This document shows positions 1 to 5,741 of a stretch of 10,211 nucleotides of DNA, one piece after another (position 1 is the stretch's first letter; each line of letters starts with the position of its first letter). The DNA comes from an uncultured Burkholderiales bacterium. Lineage in GTDB: Bacteria > Pseudomonadota > Gammaproteobacteria > Burkholderiales > Burkholderiaceae_C. The translations under genes and the position numbers were made by a program. The notes under the pieces were generated by a model. That model was given only the letters and a program-made list of their open reading frames with translations. It was not told the origin of the DNA and did no database searches. The DNA lies in NCBI GenBank assembly GCA_943908475.1, contig CALTTG010000063.1, positions 1-10,211 on the forward strand, in the 5' to 3' direction.

Positions 1-527
1 TGGCCACCACCAAGGCCCAGCGCAAGCTGTTCTTCAACCTGCGCTCGCTCAAGCACCAGTTCAAAGGTGAGGCCGATGACGCCCACGTGGGCCGCGCCGG
101 CCTGTCGGAAGCCGACATCCAGCGTGTGGCCGACGAACTCGATGTGCGTCCGGAAGACGTCATCGAGATGGAAACCCGCATGGCCGGTGGCGATGTGGCC
201 CTGGAATCGTCGAACGACGACGACCACGACAACGCCCCAGTGGCCCCGCTGGCCTACCTGGCCGACGAAGGGCACGAGCCCACCCGGGTGATCGAAGCAC
301 ATCGCCGCGACTGGCTCTCCAGCCACGGCATTGCCTCGGCCCTCGATGGTCTGGACGACCGCAGCCGCCGCATCGTCGAAGAGCGCTGGCTGAAGGTCAA
401 CGACGACGGCTCAGGTGGCGCCACGCTGCACGACCTGGCCGCCGAATTCGGCGTCAGCGCCGAGCGCATCCGTCAGATCGAAGTGGCTGCGCTCAAGAAA
501 ATGCGCAAGGTGCTGGAAGCGGCCTGA
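1..527 (+). CDS. rpoH: RNA polymerase heat-shock sigma factor sigma-32 (3' part)
   Basis: The reading frame enters at base 3 and runs to a TGA at 525-527, giving 174 C-terminal residues. The N-terminal part (about 130 residues, judged against a family length near 285-310) lies outside the window. The fragment opens in the region 2.4/RpoH-box area: residues 4-13 read KAQRKLFFNL, and the QRKLFFNLR motif is diagnostic of RpoH rather than RpoD or RpoS. Then come region 3 (SEADIQRVADELDV), an Asp-rich linker followed by APLAYL as in Escherichia coli RpoH, and region 4 with a helix-turn-helix ending GVSAERIRQIE that reads the -35 element. The known role is to direct RNA polymerase to heat-shock promoters. 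GTG at 87 is an internal valine, not a start. The gene is convergent with pgi, and their stop codons touch. Regulation (5' mRNA structure, DnaK/FtsH control in the family) cannot be seen here. Confidence 0.97.
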   Translation, partial: ATTKAQRKLFFNLRSLKHQFKGEADDAHVGRAGLSEADIQRVADELDVRPEDVIEMETRMAGGDVALESSNDDDHDNAPVAPLAYLADEGHEPTRVIEAHRRDWLSSHGIASALDGLDDRSRRIVEERWLKVNDDGSGGATLHDLAAEFGVSAERIRQIEVAALKKMRKVLEAA

Positions 528-2162
528 TCACCGCAGGCGCTGAATCAGCGCCGCCGTGGCCGCGTCCAACCCGCTGACGTCGCCCGAGGTCAAACGGGGC
601 AACAGGTCTTTGCACAGGGCCTTGCCCAACTCCACGCCCCATTGGTCGAAGCTGTTGATGCCCCACAGCGCGCCTGACACGAAGGTGCGGTGTTCATACA
701 GCGCCACCAGGGCGCCCAGCGAGGCAGGGTTGAGCTGATCGAGCACCAGCGTGATGCTGGGTCGGTTGCCGGGGAAGGTGCGGTGTCCGGCCAGCACCTC
801 AGGCGCCATCACCCGAGAGGCCATGGGCACCTGCTCTTGCGCGGCTTCCTGGCGTGACTTGCCCCACATCAACGCTTGCGCCTGGGCCAAGCCGTTGGCC
901 AGCAAGGCGCGGTGCTGCTCGGCCATCAGGGCCTTCAAGGGGGCGGACCAAGTCGCTTCGTCGCGGTGCGCCGTGCGTTTGACCAGCACGAACTCCACCG
1001 GCACCACGTCGGTGCCCTGGTGCAGCATCTGGAAAAAGGCGTGCTGGCCGTTGGTGCCCGGCTCACCCCAGACCACATCGCTGGTGGCGTGGGGCAGGCG
1101 TTCGCCTTGCGCGTCCACGCACTTGCCGTTGCTCTCCATCACCAACTGCTGCAAGAACGCTGGGAAGCGTTTGAGCCCCTGGTGGTAGGGCGCAATGCAA
1201 TGGCTGCTGTAGCCATGGAAGTTGCGGTTCCACACGTCCATCAGGCCCAGCCACACCGGCAGGTTCTGCGCGAGGGGCGCCTCGGCGAAGTGGCGGTCCA
1301 TGTCATGGGCGCCCGCCAGCAAGGCGCGGAAGTGGTCAGCCCCAATGGCCAGCGCAATGGGCAGGCCAATCGACGACCACAGCGAAAACCGGCCACCCAC
1401 CCAGTCCCAAAAGCCGAAGGTGGTGTCGATGCCAAAAGCCTTGGCGGCCGCCACGTTGGTGGTGGTGGCCACGAAGTGCCGGGCGATGTCGGTGCCGCCT
1501 TGGTCCAGGAACCACTGCCGCGCCGCATGGGCGTTGGCCATGGTCTCCTGGGTGGTGAAGGTTTTCGACGCCACGATGAACAGCGTGTGCTGGGGCTGGA
1601 GGCCGCGCAGCACGGGCGCCAGGTCATGGCCATCAACGTTCGAGACGAAGTGCATGCGCAGCCCGGGGTGCACCCAGGCGTCCAGCGCCGGCACCACCAT
1701 CTGCGCGCCCAAGTCAGAGCCGCCAATGCCAATGTTCACCACATCGGTGATGTCACCCGGCAGGCCCCGGCCCACGGTGGCACGGATGCCCTCCACATAG
1801 GCCAGCATCTGGTCCAGCACTGCGTGCACGGCGTGGGTGTGCGGCCCCTGCCCTTTGGGTGCGCGCAAGGCGGTGTGCAGCACGGCCCGGTCTTCCGTGT
1901 GATTGATGGGGTCGCCGCGCAACAGGGCGTCGCGCTGGGCTTCCAGGCCGCATTCCTGGGCCAGCGCGAGCAGGTGCTGCCCGGTGGCCACGTCCCACCG
2001 GGCGCGGGACAAATCGGCCATCACATGGGGCGCTTCCACGGCCCAGCGCTCGAAACGCGCAGGGTCTTGGGCAAACAACTCCCGCAAATCCAGGTCACGG
2101 CCATGCGCCTGCCAGTGCCCTTTCAAAGCACCCCAGGCGACGGTTTGATCACATCGCAACAT
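528..2162 (-). CDS. pgi: Glucose-6-phosphate isomerase
   Basis: This is a cytoplasmic enzyme of glycolysis/gluconeogenesis that interconverts glucose-6-phosphate and fructose-6-phosphate. It has 544 residues, close to the 549 of E. coli Pgi. Visible motifs in order are the sugar-phosphate loop VNIGIGGSDLG (142-152), the phosphate-binding SKTFTTQE (199-206), the family signature around DWVGGRFSLWSSIG (253-266), catalytic Glu343 in MESNGK, catalytic His374 in TNGQH, and the C-terminal signature NSFDQWGVELGK with active-site Lys514. No key residue is missing. The ATG at 2162 has a strong Shine-Dalgarno, AGGGAGG, six bases upstream. The gene follows tal by 27 bases on the same strand and is probably cotranscribed from a promoter upstream of tal. 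Its TGA directly abuts the rpoH TGA, so no room is left for a separate terminator between the two genes. Confidence 0.98.
   Translation of the reverse strand: MLRCDQTVAWGALKGHWQAHGRDLDLRELFAQDPARFERWAVEAPHVMADLSRARWDVATGQHLLALAQECGLEAQRDALLRGDPINHTEDRAVLHTALRAPKGQGPHTHAVHAVLDQMLAYVEGIRATVGRGLPGDITDVVNIGIGGSDLGAQMVVPALDAWVHPGLRMHFVSNVDGHDLAPVLRGLQPQHTLFIVASKTFTTQETMANAHAARQWFLDQGGTDIARHFVATTTNVAAAKAFGIDTTFGFWDWVGGRFSLWSSIGLPIALAIGADHFRALLAGAHDMDRHFAEAPLAQNLPVWLGLMDVWNRNFHGYSSHCIAPYHQGLKRFPAFLQQLVMESNGKCVDAQGERLPHATSDVVWGEPGTNGQHAFFQMLHQGTDVVPVEFVLVKRTAHRDEATWSAPLKALMAEQHRALLANGLAQAQALMWGKSRQEAAQEQVPMASRVMAPEVLAGHRTFPGNRPSITLVLDQLNPASLGALVALYEHRTFVSGALWGINSFDQWGVELGKALCKDLLPRLTSGDVSGLDAATAALIQRLR
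536..552 (+). other. Hairpin just downstream of the rpoH stop codon
   Basis: GGCGCTG (536-542) and CAGCGCC (546-552) form a perfect 7-bp inverted repeat around a 3-base loop, starting 9 bases after the rpoH stop. It lies inside the last codons of pgi on the other strand. No T-run follows on the plus strand, so it is not a canonical intrinsic terminator. It could protect the rpoH mRNA 3' end or contribute to termination, or it may simply reflect the pgi codons for IleGlnArg. Confidence 0.4.
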
Positions 2163-2189
2163 CCACTGCCTCCCTGTTGACAGCCGATG

Positions 2190-3137
2190 TCAGCGTTGCG
2201 CCACGATCAGGTCGTCGAGCTTGCCCGCGTCGACCGCAAAGGCTCGAATGCCCTCGGCGAGTTTTTCAGTGGCCATGGCGTCGTCGTTGAGGGCGTAGCG
2301 GAAGGCCGCCTCGCTCAACGGCGCGGGGCGGGCCTGCACCTCGCCCTCGAAACGCAGGTGGCGCGTGACGGGCTCGTCGCTGGCTTGCAACTGGGCGAGC
2401 AAGTCGGGGCTGATGGTGAGCAGGTCGCAACCGGCCAGGGCCAAAATTTGGCCCACGTTGCGGAAGCTGGCGCCCATCACTTCGGTGGCGATGCCATGCT
2501 GCTTGTAGTAGGCATGGATGCGCGAGACCGACTGCACGCCTGGGTCGTTCACACCGGCACGGGCGGCTTCGTCCCACGAGGCGCCGGCCGTCTTCTTGTA
2601 CCAGTCATAGATGCGGCCCACGAAGGGCGAGATCAGTTGCACCCCAGCATCGCCGCAGGCCTGGGCCTGGCAGAAGGCGAACAGCAGGGTCAGGTTGCAG
2701 CGAATGCCTTCTTGTTCAAGCACACGGGCGGCCTGAATGCCTTCCCAGGTCGAAGCAATCTTGATCAGCACGCGGCTGCGGGGCACGCCAGCGGCTTCGT
2801 ACAAGCCCATGATGCGGCGCGCACGCTCGACCGTGGCTGGCGTGTCAAAGCTCAGGCGGGCATCGACCTCGGTCGACACGCGACCGGGGATCACCTTGAG
2901 AATTTCCTGACCAAAGCGCACCAAGGTGTGGTCCACGATCAGGTCGAGCGGGGCACTGCGATGCGCCGCCACCGTGTCGGCCAACAGCGGGGCGTAGTCA
3001 GGCTTTTGAACGGCCTTGAGGATCAGCGACGGGTTGGTGGTGGCGTCTTGCGGGGCAAACTGCGCCAGTTGCTTGAAGTCACCGGTGTCAGCGACCACGG
3101 TGGTGAAAGACTTGAGCTGATCGAGTTGGGAAGCCAT
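2190..3137 (-). CDS. tal: Transaldolase
   Basis: Transaldolase moves a dihydroxyacetone unit from sedoheptulose-7-phosphate to glyceraldehyde-3-phosphate in the non-oxidative pentose phosphate pathway (cytoplasm, Schiff-base mechanism). The frame is open to an ATG at 3161 (323 aa), but I choose the ATG at 3137 (315 aa; E. coli TalB has 317). From that start the protein begins MASQLDQLKSFTTVVADTGD, and the Asp of ADTGD falls at residue 17, the position of catalytic Asp17 in TalB. Signature 1 DATTNPSLI (31-39) is present. The Schiff-base lysine is Lys126 in VLIKIAST, and the STEVDAR segment carries the conserved Glu90. Neither start has a good Shine-Dalgarno, so the start choice rests on alignment. 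The gene is divergent from zwf and is followed by pgi at 27 bases. Confidence 0.96.
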   Translation of the reverse strand: MASQLDQLKSFTTVVADTGDFKQLAQFAPQDATTNPSLILKAVQKPDYAPLLADTVAAHRSAPLDLIVDHTLVRFGQEILKVIPGRVSTEVDARLSFDTPATVERARRIMGLYEAAGVPRSRVLIKIASTWEGIQAARVLEQEGIRCNLTLLFAFCQAQACGDAGVQLISPFVGRIYDWYKKTAGASWDEAARAGVNDPGVQSVSRIHAYYKQHGIATEVMGASFRNVGQILALAGCDLLTISPDLLAQLQASDEPVTRHLRFEGEVQARPAPLSEAAFRYALNDDAMATEKLAEGIRAFAVDAGKLDDLIVAQR

Positions 3138-3171
3138 GAGCAAAGCCGCTGGGGCATACATCTGAACGGAC

Positions 3172-3193
3172 AGGCCAATTTTGAGGCCAATTT
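3172..3193. repeat. Tandem 10-base repeat AGGCCAATTT
   Basis: AGGCCAATTT occurs at 3172-3181 and again at 3184-3193, two exact copies with a 12-base period, separated by TG. They sit roughly mid-way between the tal and zwf start codons. The 12-base spacing, near one helical turn, would suit a regulator bound to one face of the DNA, but two copies can also arise by chance or slippage. The copies are seen directly; the operator role is inference. Confidence 0.45.
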
Positions 3194-3217
3194 GCGTCCA
3201 AAGGTTCCCCAGGGCAC

Positions 3218-3226
3218 TGGTAGAGT
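3218..3226 (+). promoter_or_regulatory. Possible extended -10 element of zwf
   Basis: TGGTAGAGT fits the TGnTAnnnT pattern of an extended -10; the hexamer TAGAGT matches TATAAT at 4 of 6 bases. No -35 lies at 16-18 bases upstream, which extended -10 promoters can tolerate. Transcription starting the usual seven bases past the hexamer would begin at about 3233, the A of the zwf ATG. Confidence 0.3.
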
Positions 3227-3232
3227 CCCTGC

Positions 3233-4702
3233 ATGGCCTTTGACCTTGTCTTTTTTGGCGGCACAGGGGACCTGACCTGGCGAAAGCTGATGCCTTCGCT
3301 GTTTCAGGCCTGGCGCCATGGCACCCTGCCCCCCGGGGGGCGCATCTTGGCCGTGGCGCGCGATGACCGCGACGACGCCAGCTACCGATCTTGGCTGAAA
3401 GAGCGCCTGCAAGAGGCGGACAGCGCCAAGCGCCCCACCGACGACGAGTTCGAGCAGTTCGCCCAGGCCATTGGCTACCTGCGCATGGACCTGTCGCAAG
3501 CCGCCGACTACCAGCGCCTGAAGGCCTGGCTGGGTCAGCGCGAGGCCGACACGGTGGTGATGTACCTGGCCACCAGCCCGCACCTGTTTCCGCAGATCTG
3601 CGAGCAACTGGGGGCGGCCGGCCTGAACCACAACCGTGTGCGGGTGGTGCTGGAAAAGCCGCTGGGACATGACCTGGCCAGCGCGCAAGACATCAACCGC
3701 GTGGTGCGCTCGGTGTTCAGCGAGCAACAGGCGCTGCGCATCGACCACTACCTGGGCAAGCCTTCGGTGCAGAACCTGATGGCGCTGCGTTTTGGCAACG
3801 TGCTGTTCGAGCCCTTGTGGCGGCGCGAGAGCATTGCCAACATCCAGATCACCTTGGCCGAGAGCCTGGGCGTGGGCACGCGCGGCGACTTCTACAACCG
3901 CACGGGTGCGCTGCGCGACATGATTCAAAACCATGCGCTGCAACTGTTGACCATGCTGGCGATGGAGCCTCCCTCCAGCGCCGATGCCGACGCCATCCGC
4001 GATGAAAAGCTCAAGGTGCTGCGCTCGCTCAAGCCCTTCGATGCGGTCAGCGTGTCGCGCGATGTGGTGCGCGCGCAGTACAAGGCGGGCAATGTGGCGG
4101 GCCAGGCCGTCAAGGGCTACCTGGAGGAAGACAAGGTGCCCGAGGGCAGCCACACCGAAACCTTCGTGGCGCTCAAGTGCGAGGTGCAAAACTGGCGCTG
4201 GGCCGGGGTGCCCTTCTACCTGCGCACGGGCAAGCGCTTGGCGCAGCGGCACTCAGAGATCGTGGTGAACTTTCGGCCCACGCCCCACCCAATTTTTCCG
4301 GGCAGCCATGCGCCCAACCGCCTCGTGATCAAGCTGCAGCCCTCTGACGGACTGGAATTGCACCTGTTGGCGGCCAAGGGCTCGGTGCACAGCGTGTTCC
4401 ACCCCTCGGGGCACGAGGTGTTGTCGCCCGTGTCGCTGGACCTGGATTTCGACAAGGCGTTTTCCAGCGCCGACCGCGTGGGCGCCTACGAGCGCATGCT
4501 GTTGGATGCCATCGCCGGGCGGCTGAATTTGTTCGTGCGCTCGGACGAGCAAGAGCAGGCTTGGCGCTGGGTCGAGCCCGTGCTGCACGCTTGGGAGGCC
4601 GACCCCAGCAGCCTCAAAACCTACACGGCGGGCACTTGGGGCCCCCCGGCGGCCAGCGCCTTGGTGGCGCGCGATGGCTTCGCGTGGGACGAAGAGACCT
4701 GA
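3233..4702 (+). CDS. zwf: Glucose-6-phosphate 1-dehydrogenase
   Basis: Zwf oxidises glucose-6-phosphate to 6-phosphogluconolactone with NADP+ (or NAD+), feeding the oxidative pentose phosphate and Entner-Doudoroff routes in the cytoplasm. It has 489 residues, the normal family length. The N-terminal nucleotide-binding segment is GGTGDLTWRKL (9-19), EKPLGHD is at 141-147, and the active-site signature RIDHYLGK spans 169-176 (Asp171, His172, Lys176). Glu210 and Asp229 fit substrate-contacting positions, and His234 in QNH matches the catalytic base (His240 of the Leuconostoc enzyme). The ATG at 3233 places the glycine motif eight residues in, as in other Burkholderiales. No Shine-Dalgarno is visible before it (TAGAGTCCCTGC). 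The gene is divergent from tal and convergent with mlaB, with 11 bases between the two stops. The usual partners pgl, edd and eda are not in the window. Confidence 0.98.
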   Translation: MAFDLVFFGGTGDLTWRKLMPSLFQAWRHGTLPPGGRILAVARDDRDDASYRSWLKERLQEADSAKRPTDDEFEQFAQAIGYLRMDLSQAADYQRLKAWLGQREADTVVMYLATSPHLFPQICEQLGAAGLNHNRVRVVLEKPLGHDLASAQDINRVVRSVFSEQQALRIDHYLGKPSVQNLMALRFGNVLFEPLWRRESIANIQITLAESLGVGTRGDFYNRTGALRDMIQNHALQLLTMLAMEPPSSADADAIRDEKLKVLRSLKPFDAVSVSRDVVRAQYKAGNVAGQAVKGYLEEDKVPEGSHTETFVALKCEVQNWRWAGVPFYLRTGKRLAQRHSEIVVNFRPTPHPIFPGSHAPNRLVIKLQPSDGLELHLLAAKGSVHSVFHPSGHEVLSPVSLDLDFDKAFSSADRVGAYERMLLDAIAGRLNLFVRSDEQEQAWRWVEPVLHAWEADPSSLKTYTAGTWGPPAASALVARDGFAWDEET

Positions 4703-4713
4703 GCGAGGGCGCC

Positions 4714-5004
4714 TCAGGGCGCGGGCGTGAACAGCCCGTCGACCCCGTACAGGCCCGCCAGGGCCATGAGCTTGGGCGGCATGGACTTCACCGAGAAGGC
4801 CCGACCACGGGCCTTGGCCATGCGCTGACACTCCAACAGCACCGCCAAGGCGCTGGAGTCAAAGTGCCCCAGGGCCGAGCCGTCCACGGTGAGCATCACG
4901 GCGTCGCCGCCATTGCTGCGGCTGGCCTGGTCCAGCGTTTCGCGGAACAGGCGCAGCGTGTCGCGCACTTCGGTGTGGGTCAGGACAGCAGGCAAGAGCA
5001 ACAT
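4714..5004 (-). CDS. mlaB: MlaB, STAS-domain subunit of the Mla phospholipid ABC transporter
   Basis: This 96-residue cytoplasmic protein consists of one STAS domain. In E. coli, MlaB binds the ATPase MlaF and is needed for assembly and activity of the MlaFEDB complex. The core motif HFDSSALAVL (47-56) matches the STAS loop, with Ser50 where E. coli MlaB has Thr52 (family knowledge). The sequence then continues through KARGRAFSVKSMPPKLMALAGLYGVDGLF, similar in pattern to the E. coli C-terminus. Compared with E. coli MlaB (97 aa), about a dozen N-terminal residues before the first strand are absent, balanced by a longer segment before the STAS loop. No upstream ATG or GTG in frame is apparent nearby. 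The Shine-Dalgarno is weak, and the gene starts 17 bases after mlaC, so translational coupling is likely. It is the last gene of the mla operon. Confidence 0.88.
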   Translation of the reverse strand: MLLLPAVLTHTEVRDTLRLFRETLDQASRSNGGDAVMLTVDGSALGHFDSSALAVLLECQRMAKARGRAFSVKSMPPKLMALAGLYGVDGLFTPAP

Positions 5005-5021
5005 GGCGCAACTCGGAGTGA

Positions 5022-5699
5022 TCAGGCCGGCTTGCGGCTGGCCAGCTGCTTGTTGCGCTCGGCCAGCTTGGCGATCAGGCCGTCGATGCCCGAGGCCGAC
5101 ACTTCTTGGGCGAAGCTGCTTTGGTAGGTTTGCACCAGCCAGGCACCCAGCACGTTGACGTCGTAGATCTTCCAGGCATCACCGGCCTTTTCCAGGCGGT
5201 AGTCGAGCTGAATGGGCTCACCCTTGCTCTTGATCACGGTGCGCACCACGACATCGGTGTCTTCGGCACGGTTGCGCGAGGGGCGCACCTCCACCTGCTG
5301 GTCGCGGATCTGCTGCACCGCACCGGCGTAGGTGTAGATCAGCAGGCTCTTGAACTCTTCCTGCAGGCGCTTTTGCTGCTCGGGCGTGGCCTGGCGCCAG
5401 TTGCGGCCCACGGCAGAGGCCGTCATGCGCTGGAAGTTCACGTGGGGCAGGATCTTGGCATCGACCAAGGCCACCACGCGGCGCAGGTCACCACTTTGCA
5501 GGGTCTTGTCGGCCTTGATGGTGGCCATCACGTCGCCGGTCAGGTTCTTGATGAACGATTCGGCGGTGGCCGGGGCCTTGGCTTCAGCCGAAGGTGCGGC
5601 AGATTGGGCATGGGCCGAGGGCAACATCCAGGCGCCCGACATCGCCAGGGCGACGGCCACCGAGGTGAAGGTGCGGTTCATCAGCGAAAACTTGCTCAT
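5022..5699 (-). CDS. mlaC: MlaC, periplasmic phospholipid-binding carrier
   Basis: MlaC ferries phospholipid across the periplasm between the outer-membrane MlaA complex and inner-membrane MlaFEDB. The frame is open to a TTG at 5711, but the sequence GGAGGAAATGATG makes that codon part of the Shine-Dalgarno. The second ATG (5699) is spaced five bases from GGAGG, giving 225 residues; the ATG at 5702 is too close. The N-terminus is a Sec signal peptide: Lys and Arg, then a hydrophobic core VAVALAMSGAWML, with probable cleavage after AHA. The mature protein has the MlaC/Ttg2D pattern: FIKNLTGDV near the start, ILPHVNFQRMTASAVGRNW, FKSLLIYTYA in the middle, and the family hallmark WKIYDVNVLGAWLVQTYQSSF near the end. 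It lies between mlaA and mlaB in the operon. Confidence 0.95.
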   Translation of the reverse strand: MSKFSLMNRTFTSVAVALAMSGAWMLPSAHAQSAAPSAEAKAPATAESFIKNLTGDVMATIKADKTLQSGDLRRVVALVDAKILPHVNFQRMTASAVGRNWRQATPEQQKRLQEEFKSLLIYTYAGAVQQIRDQQVEVRPSRNRAEDTDVVVRTVIKSKGEPIQLDYRLEKAGDAWKIYDVNVLGAWLVQTYQSSFAQEVSASGIDGLIAKLAERNKQLASRKPA

Positions 5700-5714
5700 C
5701 ATTTCCTCCAAAGG

Positions 5715-5733
5715 GCCTGCACAAGGGGCAGGC
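5715..5733 (-). other. Hairpin between mlaA and mlaC
   Basis: Read on the minus strand, GCCTGC and GCAGGC form a perfect 6-bp stem with a 7-base loop (CCCTTGT). It sits in the 42-base mlaA-mlaC gap, nine bases after the mlaA stop and six bases before the mlaC Shine-Dalgarno. No T-run follows on the minus strand, so it should not terminate the operon. It could be an mRNA-stabilising or processing structure that sets MlaC apart from MlaA in abundance. The stem is seen; the role is inference. Confidence 0.4.
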
Positions 5734-5741
5734 TTTCTGTC

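Larger units (their letters stand above)
3138..3232. promoter_or_regulatory. Divergent tal-zwf control region
   Basis: This 95-base region separates the divergent tal and zwf start codons and should hold both promoters. It is less GC-rich than its surroundings between 3172 and 3195. I see a tandem 10-base repeat (3172-3193) and a possible extended -10 for zwf (3218-3226), described separately. No convincing -35/-10 pair for tal stands out on the minus strand. I see nothing resembling the palindromic HexR operator known from Pseudomonas and Shewanella zwf promoters. Confidence 0.6.

Noticed and set aside
213..245. Asp-rich segment of RpoH as a possible unusual insertion
   Set aside because: E. 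coli RpoH has a comparable Ser/Asp-rich stretch followed by MAPVLYL at the same place, so it is a normal family feature.
876..2180. 434-codon open frame on the plus strand, antisense to pgi
   Set aside because: It mirrors third-position GC of pgi, lacks any recognisable domain and has low-complexity His/Gly/Val/Gln composition typical of shadow frames in GC-rich DNA.
3138..3161. Eight-residue N-terminal extension of transaldolase from the ATG at 3161
   Set aside because: Starting at 3137 aligns the catalytic Asp at residue 17 as in TalB. The extension has no better ribosome site, though it cannot be excluded outright.
2187..3275. 362-codon open frame antisense to tal and running across the tal-zwf spacer
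   Set aside because: It is a shadow of tal with the same artefact composition; it would also overlap the zwf start and no ribosome site precedes it.
3023..4252. 409-codon open frame antisense to zwf
   Set aside because: It is rich in His, Gln, Arg and Ala without any motif, while zwf on the other strand has all its catalytic motifs.
5700..5711. TTG start for mlaC at 5711
   Set aside because: That codon and the next two form the GGAGGA Shine-Dalgarno; the ATG at 5699 is correctly spaced.
5715..5740. Plus-strand terminator: hairpin followed by TTTCT
   Set aside because: No plus-strand gene ends nearby, and the T-run is too short and interrupted to call.
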